DNA of 57,911 nt from CAMPJU01 sp036675265 (GTDB lineage: Bacteria > Pseudomonadota > Gammaproteobacteria > Xanthomonadales > Xanthomonadaceae). The first letter of the stretch is position 1. Every line of letters begins with the position of its first letter. The translations under genes were made by a program, and so were the position numbers. The DNA lies in assembly GCA_036675265.1 (NCBI GenBank), contig JAKFFJ010000066.1:1-57911 (forward strand), in the 5' to 3' direction. Under the pieces are notes generated by a model. It saw nothing but the letters and a program-made list of their open reading frames with translations, was not told the DNA's origin and made no database searches. Shown here piece by piece: positions 6,966 to 15,486 of the stretch.

Positions 6966-8882
6966 ATGAACGACCTGGCCAAGAATCTGATGCTCTGGGT
7001 GATCGTGGCCATCGTGCTGATGGTCGTGTTCCAGAGCTTCACCCCGCGCACCGGCCCCGCCGGCGGCAGCGAGGTGCTGTATTCCGAGTTCATGCGCGAC
7101 GTCCGCGCCGAGCGCATCGACAGCGTCGAGATCGCCGGCGACGAAAAGACCATCACCTTCGAGCGCAGCGACGGCTCCACCGGCACGACCATCGCGCCGC
7201 GCCGCGACGAGCGGCTGATGGACGACCTGCTCAACCACGACGTCGCGATCGACCAGCAGCCCACCGACACCGGCCCGTCCTTCTGGATGCTGGTGCTGAA
7301 CTTCGCCCCGTGGCTGCTGTTCATCGGCATCTGGATCTACTTCATGCGGCAGATGCAGCAGGGCGGCGGCAAGGGCGCGATGTCCTTCGGCCGCTCGCGC
7401 GCCAAGCTGCTCAACGAGGACCAGACCAAGGTCACCTTCGCCGACGTCGCGGGCTGCGACGAGGCCAAGGAGGAAGTGTCCGAGCTGGTCGAGTTCCTGC
7501 GCGACCCCGGCCGCTTCCAGAAGCTGGGCGGCAAGATCCCGCGCGGCGTGCTGATGGTCGGCCCGCCCGGCACCGGCAAGACGCTGCTGGCCAAGGCGAT
7601 CGCGGGCGAGGCGAAGGTGCCGTTCTTCAGCATCTCGGGTTCGGACTTCGTCGAGATGTTCGTCGGCGTGGGCGCATCGCGCGTGCGCGACATGTTCGAG
7701 CAGGCCAAGAAGCACGCGCCGTGCATCATCTTCATCGACGAGATCGATGCGGTCGGCCGCCACCGCGGCGCTGGCCTGGGCGGCGGCCACGACGAGCGCG
7801 AGCAGACGCTCAACCAGCTGCTGGTCGAGATGGACGGGTTCGAGGGCGGCGAAGGCGTCATCGTGATCGCCGCGACCAACCGTCCCGACGTGCTGGATCC
7901 CGCGCTGCTGCGCCCGGGCCGCTTCGATCGCCAGGTCGTGGTCGGGCTGCCGGACGTCAAGGGCCGCGAGCAGATCCTCAAGGTGCACATGCGCAAGGTG
8001 CCGCTGGCCGACGACGTCGAGCCGATGGTGGTCGCGCGCGGCACGCCGGGCTTCTCGGGCGCGGACCTCGCGAACCTCGTCAACGAGGCGGCGCTGTTCG
8101 CCGCTCGCGAGAACGCCAAGGACGTGCGCATGGAGCACTTCGACCGCGCGCGCGACAAGATCCTGATGGGCACCGAGCGGCGGTCGATGGCCATGAGCGA
8201 GCAGGAAAAGACGCTCACTGCGTACCACGAGGCCGGCCACGCGATCGTCGGCCGCCTGGTGCCGGAGCACGACCCGGTCTACAAGGTGACGATCATTCCG
8301 CGCGGCCGCGCGCTGGGCGTGACCATGTACCTGCCGGAGGGCGACAAGTATTCCTACAACCGCACCGCGATCGAGTCGCAGCTGTGTTCGTTGTACGGCG
8401 GGCGCGTGGCCGAGGAGCTGATCTTCGGCGACGACAAGGTCACCACGGGTGCCTCCAACGACATCGAGCGCGCGACCAAGATGGCGCGCAACATGGTCAC
8501 CAAGTGGGGCCTGTCCGAACTCGGCCCGATCACGTTCGGGGAAGAGGACGACGAGGTGTTCCTGGGCCGCTCGGTGACGCAGCACAAGAGCGTTTCCGAC
8601 GACACGGCGCGACGCATCGACGAGGTGGTGCGGTCGATCCTGGACGGCGCCTACGAGCGCACGCGGGGGATCCTCACGGAAAACCTGGACAAGCTGCACA
8701 CGATGGCCAAGGCGCTGCTGCTGTACGAGACCATCGACGCGCCGCAGATCGAGGCGATCATGAATGGCCGCGAGCCGCCGGTACCCGCCGGCTGGACCGG
8801 TGGCAACTGGAACGACCAGCCCGACAACGCGCCGCCGCGCCCGCCGCTCGCCCCGATCTCCGGCCCCGCCGCGCAATCCTGA
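6966..8882 (+). CDS. ftsH: ATP-dependent zinc metalloprotease FtsH
   Basis: 638 residues. Two transmembrane segments (about 7-25 and 99-119) flank a periplasmic loop. The AAA+ module has Walker A GPPGTGKT near residue 199, Walker B FIDEID near 254 and the second region of homology ATNRPDVLDPALLRPGRFDR. The zinc site HEAGH lies near 421. FtsH forms a membrane hexamer that degrades short-lived and misassembled membrane proteins, and is modulated by HflK/HflC, encoded at 14.3-16.3 kb. The C-terminal tail is Pro-rich. GGAA precedes the ATG. Confidence 0.98.
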   Translation: MNDLAKNLMLWVIVAIVLMVVFQSFTPRTGPAGGSEVLYSEFMRDVRAERIDSVEIAGDEKTITFERSDGSTGTTIAPRRDERLMDDLLNHDVAIDQQPTDTGPSFWMLVLNFAPWLLFIGIWIYFMRQMQQGGGKGAMSFGRSRAKLLNEDQTKVTFADVAGCDEAKEEVSELVEFLRDPGRFQKLGGKIPRGVLMVGPPGTGKTLLAKAIAGEAKVPFFSISGSDFVEMFVGVGASRVRDMFEQAKKHAPCIIFIDEIDAVGRHRGAGLGGGHDEREQTLNQLLVEMDGFEGGEGVIVIAATNRPDVLDPALLRPGRFDRQVVVGLPDVKGREQILKVHMRKVPLADDVEPMVVARGTPGFSGADLANLVNEAALFAARENAKDVRMEHFDRARDKILMGTERRSMAMSEQEKTLTAYHEAGHAIVGRLVPEHDPVYKVTIIPRGRALGVTMYLPEGDKYSYNRTAIESQLCSLYGGRVAEELIFGDDKVTTGASNDIERATKMARNMVTKWGLSELGPITFGEEDDEVFLGRSVTQHKSVSDDTARRIDEVVRSILDGAYERTRGILTENLDKLHTMAKALLLYETIDAPQIEAIMNGREPPVPAGWTGGNWNDQPDNAPPRPPLAPISGPAAQS

Positions 8883-8895
8883 CGCGCGATACTTT

Positions 8896-8945
8896 GTGGG
8901 AGCCGCCATGGCGGCGACGCCTTTCGCCGGCGTGCCGGCTCCCAC
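8896..8945. repeat. GTGGGAGCC hairpin repeat, copy 1
   Basis: The left arm GTGGGAGCCGCCATGGCGGC and the right arm GCCGGCGTGCCGGCTCCCAC form an imperfect palindrome between ftsH and folP. A second copy with the same ends follows hfq at 12843. It could act as an RNA hairpin that protects or attenuates the transcript. It has no terminal T-run, so it is not a canonical terminator. Confidence 0.85.
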
Positions 8946-8957
8946 AGGATCGATGCG

Positions 8958-9857
8958 ATGTTCGATGTCATTCCGCAACTCGACTGCGCCGGCCGCATCC
9001 TGCGGCTCGACGTCCCGCGCGTCCTCGGGATCGTCAACGTCACGCCCGATTCGTTCTCGGACGGCGGCGAGCACGCGACCGCCGAGGCGGCCGTCGCACA
9101 CGGGTTGAAGCTGGCGGGGGAGGGCGCCGACGCCCTCGACATCGGGGGCGAATCCACGCGGCCCGGCGCCGACGACGTCCCGCTCGAGGAAGAACTCCGG
9201 CGCGTCATCCCGGTGGTCGAGCGGCTGGCCAGGGAAACCGCGCTGCCGATCAGCATCGACACGTCGAAGCCCGAAGTGATGCGCGCGGCGGTCGAGGCGG
9301 GCGCGGGAATGATCAACGACGTGTACGCGCTCCGGCGCGACGGGGCGCTCGAAGCGGCGGCATCGCTCGGCGTCCCGGTCGTGTTGATGCACATGCTCGG
9401 CGAGCCACGCTCGATGCAGGATGCGCCCGCCTACGACGATGTCGTGGCGGAGGTGCACCGGTTCCTGGCCGAGCGGATCTTCGCGGCGGAAATGGCCGGC
9501 ATCGACAAGAAGCGCATCGTGGTCGATCCGGGATTCGGGTTCGGGAAGACGCTGGCGCACAACCTCGCGTTGCTGGCCCAACTCGAGAGGTTCACCGAGC
9601 TGGGCGTGCCGCTGATGGCCGGGTTGTCTCGCAAGCAGGGCATCGGGACGCTCACCGGCCGCGAGGCGCCGCACGACCGGGTGCACGGGTCGGTGGCCGC
9701 AGCGCTGATTGCCGCCCAGCGCGGCGCGCGCCTGCTGCGGGTGCATGACGTCGCGGCCACGGTGGATGCGCTGAAGGTGTGGACTGCCGTCGCGGCCGTG
9801 CCGATGCCGAAGGGAAAGGCCGCTGCCCCCTCGATTCGCTGGCCCGACGACGACTGA
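8958..9857 (+). CDS. folP: Dihydropteroate synthase
   Basis: 299 residues. It condenses 6-hydroxymethyl-dihydropterin pyrophosphate with p-aminobenzoate in folate synthesis and is the sulfonamide target. GIVNVTPDSFSDGG near residue 24 and DIGGESTRPGA are the pterin/pyrophosphate loops. ISIDTSKPEVMRAAVEAGAGMINDV, VVDPGFGFGKT and LMAGLSRKQGIG complete the TIM-barrel signature. It follows ftsH, the usual order, separated by a hairpin repeat. AGGA precedes the ATG. The C-terminal 20 residues are a poorly conserved tail. Confidence 0.97.
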   Translation: MFDVIPQLDCAGRILRLDVPRVLGIVNVTPDSFSDGGEHATAEAAVAHGLKLAGEGADALDIGGESTRPGADDVPLEEELRRVIPVVERLARETALPISIDTSKPEVMRAAVEAGAGMINDVYALRRDGALEAAASLGVPVVLMHMLGEPRSMQDAPAYDDVVAEVHRFLAERIFAAEMAGIDKKRIVVDPGFGFGKTLAHNLALLAQLERFTELGVPLMAGLSRKQGIGTLTGREAPHDRVHGSVAAALIAAQRGARLLRVHDVAATVDALKVWTAVAAVPMPKGKAAAPSIRWPDDD

Positions 9858-9865
9858 CCCCGGGC

Positions 9866-9927
9866 GTCATTCCCGCGAAGGCGGGAATCCATGCGACCCG
9901 ACACGTGGGTCCCGCCTTCGCGGGGAC
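9866..9927. repeat. REP palindrome, copy 2
   Basis: The arm GTCATTCCCGCGAAGGCGGG and a shorter complementary arm CCCGCCTTCGCGGGGAC lie 9 bp after the folP stop. The element is followed by a CCCGGAT hairpin at 9944, so two repeat families are stacked in the 148 bp between folP and putP. Confidence 0.85.
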
Positions 9928-9943
9928 GGCGGGTTGGAAATAT

Positions 9944-9972
9944 CCCGGATTCCGTCTTCGGCTGCATCCGGG
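9944..9972. repeat. CCCGGAT hairpin (half of the inverted repeat at 27299)
   Basis: CCCGGAT at 9944 pairs with ATCCGGG ending at 9972 around a GTCTTCGGCTGC centre. The same sequence, with small changes, forms each arm of the element at 27299-27376. It lies about 30 bp upstream of the putP ATG and may be part of its leader. Confidence 0.65.
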
Positions 9973-10005
9973 CTACGCTGTGCGGGGGATTCCGGGGGAC
10001 CTTGC

Positions 10006-11499
10006 ATGACTGCCAGCACGCCGCTGCTCGTGACCTTCGCCGTGTACCTGCTGGCGATGGTCGCCATCGGGTTCATGGCCTGGCGCGCGACGCGCAGCTT
10101 CGACGACTACATCCTCGGCGGCCGTTCGCTCGGCAGCTACGTCACGGCGCTGTCGGCCGGTGCGTCGGACATGAGCGGCTGGCTGCTGCTCGGCTTGCCC
10201 GGCGCCCTGTACGCGCGCGGCCTGTCGGAAGCCTGGATCGCACTCGGCCTGGTGCTCGGCGCCTGGGCCAACTGGCGCTTCGTCGCCGGCCCGCTGCGCC
10301 TGTACACCGAGCGCACCGACAACGCGCTGACGCTCCCCGATTACTTCACTACCCGGTTCGCGGAGGGCGGGCGGCTGCTGCGGATCGTCGCGGCGGTGGT
10401 GATCCTGGTGTTCTTCGCGGTGTACGCCGCCTCCGGCATCGTCGCCGGCGCGCGCCTGTTCGAAAGCGTCTTCGGGCTGCCCTACGCACAGGCGGTGTGG
10501 TGGGGCGCGGCGGCGACCATCCTCTACACGCTCATTGGCGGCTTCCTGGCGGTGAGCTGGACCGACACCGTGCAGGCGACGCTGATGATCTTCGCGCTGA
10601 TCCTGGCGCCGGTGATGGTGGTGGTGGCCACGGGAGGGCTGGCGCCGAGCCTCGAGGTGATCGAGCAGGTCGATCCCGCGCGCCTGGACTGGTTCGCGGG
10701 CGGTGCGCTGGGCGTCGTCGGCATCGTGTCGCTGCTGGCCTGGGGCCTGGGCTATGTCGGCCAGCCGCACATCCTGGCGCGCTTCATGGCCGCGGACTCC
10801 GTGCGCACGATCCCGAAGGCGCGCCGCATCGGCATGACCTGGATGATCCTGTGCCTGCTCGGCTCGATGGCGGTCGGCTTTTTCGGCATCGCGTATTTCG
10901 GCGCGCACCCGGAGCAGGGTGCGATGGTGCGCGACAACCCGGAGCGGGTGTTCATCGCGCTGTCGGAGCTGCTGTTCAATCCCTGGATCGCCGGCGTGCT
11001 GCTGTCGGCGATCCTCGCCGCGATCATGAGCACGCTGTCGTGCCAGCTGCTGGTGTGCTCGAGCGCCCTGACCGAGGACTTCTACCGCGGCTTCGTGCGC
11101 CCGGCGGCCAGCCAGCGCGAGCTCGTCTGGTTCGGGCGCGCTTCGGTCCTGGCCGTCGCGCTGGTGGCGATCTGGATCGCGCGCGACCCGGACAGCCGCG
11201 TGCTCGGGCTGGTCGCGTACGCGTGGGCCGGCTTCGGTGCCGCCTTCGGGCCGGTCGTCGTGTTCTCGCTGTTCTGGGAACGGATGACGCGCATCGGTGC
11301 CTTCGCCGGCATCGCTGTCGGCGCGCTGACCGTCGCGTTGTGGCCGATGACCGGCAGCGCGCTGTACGAGATGGTGCCGGGCGTCGCGTTCGCCTCGATC
11401 GCCGTGGTCCTGGGCAGCCTGCTCGACCGCCCGCCCCCCGCGCACATCGTCGCCACGCATCGCGCCGTCCGCGACGAATTGCGCACCACCGGCTACTAG
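10006..11499 (+). CDS. putP: Sodium/proline symporter
   Basis: 497 residues, close to E. coli PutP (502), with about 12-13 hydrophobic segments of the sodium:solute symporter family. FDDYILGGRSLG (TM1-2 loop), then ALSAGASDMSGWLLLGLPGALY (TM2, Na+ and proline site), and GGFLAVSWTDTVQATLM are typical of PutP rather than of the pantothenate or acetate branches. The start ATG has GGGGGAC upstream. The stop is 3 bp before the miaA GTG, so the two may be co-transcribed although they are functionally unrelated. Confidence 0.93.
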   Translation: MTASTPLLVTFAVYLLAMVAIGFMAWRATRSFDDYILGGRSLGSYVTALSAGASDMSGWLLLGLPGALYARGLSEAWIALGLVLGAWANWRFVAGPLRLYTERTDNALTLPDYFTTRFAEGGRLLRIVAAVVILVFFAVYAASGIVAGARLFESVFGLPYAQAVWWGAAATILYTLIGGFLAVSWTDTVQATLMIFALILAPVMVVVATGGLAPSLEVIEQVDPARLDWFAGGALGVVGIVSLLAWGLGYVGQPHILARFMAADSVRTIPKARRIGMTWMILCLLGSMAVGFFGIAYFGAHPEQGAMVRDNPERVFIALSELLFNPWIAGVLLSAILAAIMSTLSCQLLVCSSALTEDFYRGFVRPAASQRELVWFGRASVLAVALVAIWIARDPDSRVLGLVAYAWAGFGAAFGPVVVFSLFWERMTRIGAFAGIAVGALTVALWPMTGSALYEMVPGVAFASIAVVLGSLLDRPPPAHIVATHRAVRDELRTTGY

Positions 11500-11502
11500 G
11501 GC

Positions 11503-12438
11503 GTGGAAGGCGCCATTGCCCTGATGGGCCCGACGGCATCGGGCAAGTCGGCGCTGGCGCTGGAATGGGCGGAGCGGCTGGGCGGCGAGATCGTCAGCGT
11601 CGATTCGGCACTGGTCTACCGCGGCCTCGACATCGGCGCCGCGAAGCCGACCGCGGAAGAACGCGCCCGCGTGCCGCACCACCTGCTGGACCTGCGGGAC
11701 CCCTGGGACCCGTACTCCGCCGCGGAGTTCGCCAACGATGCCCGTGCCGCCATCGACGGCATCGTCGCCCGCGGGCGCGTGCCGATCCTTGCCGGCGGGA
11801 CCGGGCTGTATTTCCGCGCGCTGCTGCACGGGCTGTCGCCAATGCCCGAGGCCGACCCGGACACGCGCGCAGCCATCGAATCGGAGGCGGCAGGGCACGG
11901 ATGGCCCGCCATGCACGACGCACTGGCCCGCGTGGACCCCGTCGCCGCGTCCCGCATCCGTCCCAACGACGCCCAGCGCATCCAGCGCGCCCTGGAGGTC
12001 TGGCGCCTGACCGGCCGCGCCATCAGCGACTGGCAGGCCGAACCGCCGCCCCCGGGGCTCCCGTTGCGCATCCTCCGGGTGGTCGTCGCGCCCGCCGCCC
12101 GCGCCGAGTTGCACGCCCGCATCGAGCGCCGTTTCGACGCGATGCTCGAAGCGGGTTTCCTGAACGAGGTTGCCCGGTTGCGCGCCATGCCCGCACTGCG
12201 CGACCACCCGCGCCCGCTGCACCTTCCCGCGCTGCGCGCCGTCGGGTACCGGCAGGCCTGGGAGCATCTCGATGGCGCCACCGACGCGGCCGGATTCCGC
12301 GACCGCGCCATCTTCGCCACCCGCCAGCTGGCCCGCCGCCAGCTCACCTGGCTGCGCGGCGAACGCGACGCTCGCTGGTTCGACCCGGCCACCGACCGCC
12401 CCGCGCTGGACGCCGCGATCGACCAGTTCTTTGTGTAA
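11503..12438 (+). CDS. miaA: tRNA dimethylallyltransferase
   Basis: 311 residues. It transfers the dimethylallyl group to N6 of A37 in tRNAs that read codons beginning with U. The P-loop GPTASGKSALA is near the N-terminus. DSALVYRGLDIGAAKPTAEE corresponds to the conserved DSxQVYRxxDIGTAKP segment. ILAGGTGLYFRALLHGL and FATRQLARRQLTWLR complete the signature. GTG start, 3 bp after putP. It begins the conserved miaA-hfq-hflX-hflK-hflC-purA block. Confidence 0.96.
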   Translation: MEGAIALMGPTASGKSALALEWAERLGGEIVSVDSALVYRGLDIGAAKPTAEERARVPHHLLDLRDPWDPYSAAEFANDARAAIDGIVARGRVPILAGGTGLYFRALLHGLSPMPEADPDTRAAIESEAAGHGWPAMHDALARVDPVAASRIRPNDAQRIQRALEVWRLTGRAISDWQAEPPPPGLPLRILRVVVAPAARAELHARIERRFDAMLEAGFLNEVARLRAMPALRDHPRPLHLPALRAVGYRQAWEHLDGATDAAGFRDRAIFATRQLARRQLTWLRGERDARWFDPATDRPALDAAIDQFFV

Positions 12439-12447
12439 CATCGCTCG

Positions 12448-12504
12448 CGTCGCGTGCCTCGGGGAGTGTGCACGCGACGCGGTTCACGGCCGCGGGTTGC
12501 GGCC
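12448..12504 (+). other. Two hairpins in the hfq leader
   Basis: CGTCGCGTGC (12448-12457) pairs perfectly with GCACGCGACG (12470-12479) around a 12-nt loop. GGCCGC (12488-12493) then pairs with GCGGCC (12499-12504) around GGGTT. Neither is followed by a T-run. They fill most of the 102-bp gap between miaA and hfq. They could be post-transcriptional control or mRNA-stability elements for hfq. The structure is read from sequence only. Confidence 0.55.
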
Positions 12505-12540
12505 GGCCGCCAGGCACACTCGAAGTTGGGGAAAACACCA

Positions 12541-12837
12541 ATGTCCAAGGGGCAATCCTTGCAGGACCCGTTCCTGAACGCGTTGCGTCGCGAGCGCGTC
12601 CCGGTTTCCATCTACCTGGTCAACGGCATCAAGCTCCAGGGCACCATCGAATCGTTCGACCAGTTCGTCGTCCTGCTGCGCAACACCGTCAGCCAGATGG
12701 TCTACAAGCACGCGATCTCCACCGTGGTGCCCGCGCGCAACGTGCGCGTCGGCCCGGGTGGCGGCTACGTCCAGTCCGGGAACGGCGACGACGAAGAAGG
12801 GAACGGCGAGCCCGACGGCGACGCCGACAACGACTGA
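12541..12837 (+). CDS. hfq: RNA chaperone Hfq
   Basis: 98 residues. The Sm fold covers about 1-68. QDPFLNALRRERVPVSIYLVNGIKLQG holds the proximal-face Gln and Phe (given for Q8 and F42-region context), FDQFVVLLRNTVSQMVYKHAISTV the Sm2 motif with YKHA. Hfq is a hexamer that pairs sRNAs with mRNAs. The C-terminal tail (about 75-98) is strongly acidic and Gly-rich (DDEEGNGEPDGDADND), a disordered tail as in relatives. GGGGAAAAC precedes the ATG. Confidence 0.97.
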   Translation: MSKGQSLQDPFLNALRRERVPVSIYLVNGIKLQGTIESFDQFVVLLRNTVSQMVYKHAISTVVPARNVRVGPGGGYVQSGNGDDEEGNGEPDGDADND

Positions 12838-12842
12838 ACCAT

Positions 12843-12892
12843 GTGGGAGCCGCCATGGCGGCGAAGCGCTTCGCCGGCATGCCGGCTCCCAC
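12843..12892. repeat. GTGGGAGCC hairpin repeat, copy 2
   Basis: It has the same ends as the copy at 8896: GTGGGAGCCGCCATGGCGGC and GCCGGCATGCCGGCTCCCAC. It lies 5 bp after the hfq stop and upstream of hflX, and would form a long stem in an hfq-hflX transcript. Confidence 0.85.
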
Positions 12893-12946
12893 GAAAAGAA
12901 CCTTCCCCAGGTTGAACCGCCGCCTCGACGCCCCCATCCTCGGGCG

Positions 12947-14269
12947 ATGTTCGAACGATCCCGCAGGGGCGAGACCGCCCTCCTGATCCAGCCCCACGCC
13001 GGCGGTCCGCCCGACGAGGGGTTGGCCGAGGAATTCGCCGACCTGGCCCGCTCCGCCGGCGCCACCGTCGCCGCCCAGCTCAACGCCCGGATCGACAAGC
13101 CCAACCCGGCCTTCCTGATCGGCAGCGGCAAGCTCGAGGAAGTGAAGGCCGCTTGCGAGGCGACCGGGGCCGACCTGGTGCTGGTCAACCACCCGTTGAG
13201 CCCGGTCCAGGAGCGCAACCTGGAAAAGGCGCTCGAGCGCCGCGTGGTCGACCGCACCGGCCTGATCCTGGACATCTTCGCCCTGCGCGCGCGCAGCCAC
13301 GAAGGCAAGCTGCAGGTCGAGCTGGCCCAGCTCAAGCACATGGCCACGCGCCTGGTCCGCGGCTGGACCCACCTGGAGCGCCAGCGCGGCGGCTCGATCG
13401 GCCTGCGCGGCCCGGGCGAGACCCAGCTCGAGACCGACCGGCGCCTCCTGCAGAAGCGCCTGGAACAGTTGCAGAAGCGCCTGGACAAGGTCGAGGTGCA
13501 GCACACCCAGATGCGTCGCGCGCGCGTGCGCAGCGAATTGCCGCGCATCGCGCTGGTGGGCTACACCAACGCCGGCAAGTCCACCCTGTTCAACGCGCTG
13601 ACCGGTGCCGAGGCGTACGCCGCCGACAAGCTGTTCGCCACGCTGGACCCGACCGTCCGCCGCATCGCGCTCCAGGGCGGGGACGCGGTGCTGGCCGATA
13701 CCGTCGGCTTCGTCCGCGACCTGCCGCACGCACTGGTCGCGGCGTTCCGGTCCACCCTGAGCGAGGCGCGCGAGGCCGACCTGTTGCTGCACGTGGTGGA
13801 TGCCGCCGACCCGTTGCGGGAGGAACGCATCGTGCAGGTCGACGAAGTGCTTGCCGAGATCGGCGCGGGGGAGATCCCGCAACTGCTCGTCTACAACAAG
13901 ATCGACCGGCTCGAGGGCGCCGTCCCGCGCCACGACGGCGCCGAGGCGGCGCAAGCCGCTTCCCTGAACCAGCCGGTGCGCGAGAAGGTGTGGCTGTCGG
14001 CCCGGGACGGTGCCGGGCTGGACCTGCTCCGCACGGCACTGGGCGCGCGCCTGGGCCTGCGCCGGGTGGCCGGCGAGATCGTGCTGCCCGGCGACGCCGG
14101 CCGCCTGCGCGCCCGCCTGCACGACCTGGGCGCGGTGCGTTCGGAGGCCCACGACGAGGACGGCTGGCGCCTGCAGCTGGACCTGGCCGAGGCCGACGCG
14201 GCACGGCTGGCCGCGCTCGACTTCGGAGCGCCACTGCGCCCGCTGCTGGGCGACGCGGCCGGGCCATAG
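12947..14269 (+). CDS. hflX: GTPase HflX (ribosome-splitting factor)
   Basis: 440 residues. The N-terminal HflX domain (about 1-190) has LIGSGKLEEV, NHPLSPVQERNLE and GGSIGLRGPGETQLETDRR, followed by a coiled coil (KRLEQLQKRLDKVE). The GTPase domain starts near 200: GYTNAGKSTLFN (G1), DTVGFVRDLPH (G3), NKID (G4), SARDG (G5). HflX binds the 50S subunit and rescues or splits stalled ribosomes. It lies between hfq and hflK as in other gammaproteobacteria. I take ATG at 12947. Confidence 0.96.
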   Translation: MFERSRRGETALLIQPHAGGPPDEGLAEEFADLARSAGATVAAQLNARIDKPNPAFLIGSGKLEEVKAACEATGADLVLVNHPLSPVQERNLEKALERRVVDRTGLILDIFALRARSHEGKLQVELAQLKHMATRLVRGWTHLERQRGGSIGLRGPGETQLETDRRLLQKRLEQLQKRLDKVEVQHTQMRRARVRSELPRIALVGYTNAGKSTLFNALTGAEAYAADKLFATLDPTVRRIALQGGDAVLADTVGFVRDLPHALVAAFRSTLSEAREADLLLHVVDAADPLREERIVQVDEVLAEIGAGEIPQLLVYNKIDRLEGAVPRHDGAEAAQAASLNQPVREKVWLSARDGAGLDLLRTALGARLGLRRVAGEIVLPGDAGRLRARLHDLGAVRSEAHDEDGWRLQLDLAEADAARLAALDFGAPLRPLLGDAAGP

Positions 14270-14288
14270 CCGGCACGGACCGGCACGT

Positions 14289-14294
14289 TAGAAT
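14289..14294 (+). promoter_or_regulatory. Possible -10 box for hflKC
   Basis: TAGAAT, 56 bp before the hflK ATG, in the 80-bp gap after hflX. The -35 region is not convincing, so this is a weak candidate. Confidence 0.35.
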
Positions 14295-14349
14295 CCCTCG
14301 TTCAATTCTCCGCGCGCACGACGCGCGCGGCATCGCGACTGGAGCAGGC

Positions 14350-15486
14350 ATGGCCTGGAACATCCCCGGCGGCAGCGGCAAGGACCGCGACCGCGGCACC
14401 GGCGGCAACGGCCGCAACCCCTGGCCGCCGCGTCGCGGCACCGGCGGGGGCAGCATCCTGGACCGCCTGCCGGACCCCCTGCGGGGCATGTTCGACGGCG
14501 GCGGCCCGTGGCGCTGGGTCGGCCTCGTGCTGCTGCTGTGGCTGCTCTTCAGCAGCCTGGTGCTGATCACCGAGCAGCAGCGCGGCGTGGTCCTGCGCTT
14601 CGGCGACTACTCGCGCACGCTGCAGCCTGGCTTGAACTTCAAGTGGCCGTGGCCGGTGGAGCGCGTGACCAAGGTCAACGCGACCGAGATCAAGACCTTC
14701 AGCGACAACGTGCCCGTGCTGACCAGCGACGAGAACATCGTGCAGGTCGAGATCAACGTGCAATACCGCATCGCGGATCCCGAGAAGTTCCTGTTCGGCA
14801 CCCGCGACGCCGAGCAGGTGCTGCAGCAGGCCGCGCTGAGCACCGTGCGCGAGCAGGTGGGCCGGTCCTCGCTCGACACCGTGCTGGGCGCGCGCAACGC
14901 GCTGTCGGTGTCGGCGAGCGAGCAACTGCAGGCCTCGCTCGACGCCTACAACACCGGGCTGGTGGTCACCGAGCTCAACCTGCCCAACGCGCGCCCGCCG
15001 GAGGAGGTGAAGCCGGCGTTCGACGACGTCAACAGCGCGCAACAGGACAAGGACCGCCTGATCAGCGAGGCCGAGGCGTACGCCGCCAAGGTCGTCCCCG
15101 AGGCGCGCGGCGCCGCCGCCCGCGTGCGCACCGCCGCCGAGGGTTACGAGGCCGCCGTGGTCGCGCAGGCCACCGGCGAGGCCGAGCGGTTTTCGCTGCT
15201 GCTGGCCGAGTACCAGGCCGCGCCGGAAGTGACCCGCAAGCGCCTGTGGTTGCAGACCCTCGAGGAGGTGCTGGCCGAGAACCGGAAGGTCGTCGGCGCC
15301 GACTCGCGCCAGCTGATCTACGTGCCCATGTCCGGTGACGGCCGGGGTGGGCAGGGCACCGGCGGCAGCGCGTCGCCACCGATGATCCCGCCGGAGGTCG
15401 TCGCGCCGACGACCACGAGCACGCCGTCGAACGACAGCAGCAGCCTGCCGCGCCCCCCGCGCACCAACACGGAGCCGACCCGATGA
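14350..15486 (+). CDS. hflK: HflK, regulator of FtsH protease
   Basis: 378 residues. The N-terminus is Gly/Arg-rich and cytoplasmic. One transmembrane segment lies at about 57-75 (WVGLVLLLWLLFSSLVLI). The SPFH/prohibitin domain (ITEQQRGVVLRFG, PGLNFKWPWPVERV, VQVEINVQYRIADPEKF) is followed by a long helical region with QQDKDRLISEAEAYA. The C-terminal tail is Pro/Ser/Thr-rich. HflK with HflC forms a periplasmic cage around FtsH. It overlaps hflC by ATGA. Confidence 0.96.
   Translation: MAWNIPGGSGKDRDRGTGGNGRNPWPPRRGTGGGSILDRLPDPLRGMFDGGGPWRWVGLVLLLWLLFSSLVLITEQQRGVVLRFGDYSRTLQPGLNFKWPWPVERVTKVNATEIKTFSDNVPVLTSDENIVQVEINVQYRIADPEKFLFGTRDAEQVLQQAALSTVREQVGRSSLDTVLGARNALSVSASEQLQASLDAYNTGLVVTELNLPNARPPEEVKPAFDDVNSAQQDKDRLISEAEAYAAKVVPEARGAAARVRTAAEGYEAAVVAQATGEAERFSLLLAEYQAAPEVTRKRLWLQTLEEVLAENRKVVGADSRQLIYVPMSGDGRGGQGTGGSASPPMIPPEVVAPTTTSTPSNDSSSLPRPPRTNTEPTR

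Noticed and set aside
8896..8945. Rho-independent terminator after ftsH
   Set aside because: The hairpin is a dispersed repeat and has no T-run, so it does not meet the terminator criteria.
6621..9746. A 1041-codon open frame on the minus strand across ftsH and folP
   Set aside because: It is antisense to two certain genes with full motif sets. Long open antisense frames are expected at about 70% GC. The protein has no recognisable domain and is Arg/His/Ala-rich.
9973..12441. An 822-codon open frame on the minus strand across putP and miaA
   Set aside because: Antisense to putP and miaA, low-complexity, no motif. It is a composition artefact.
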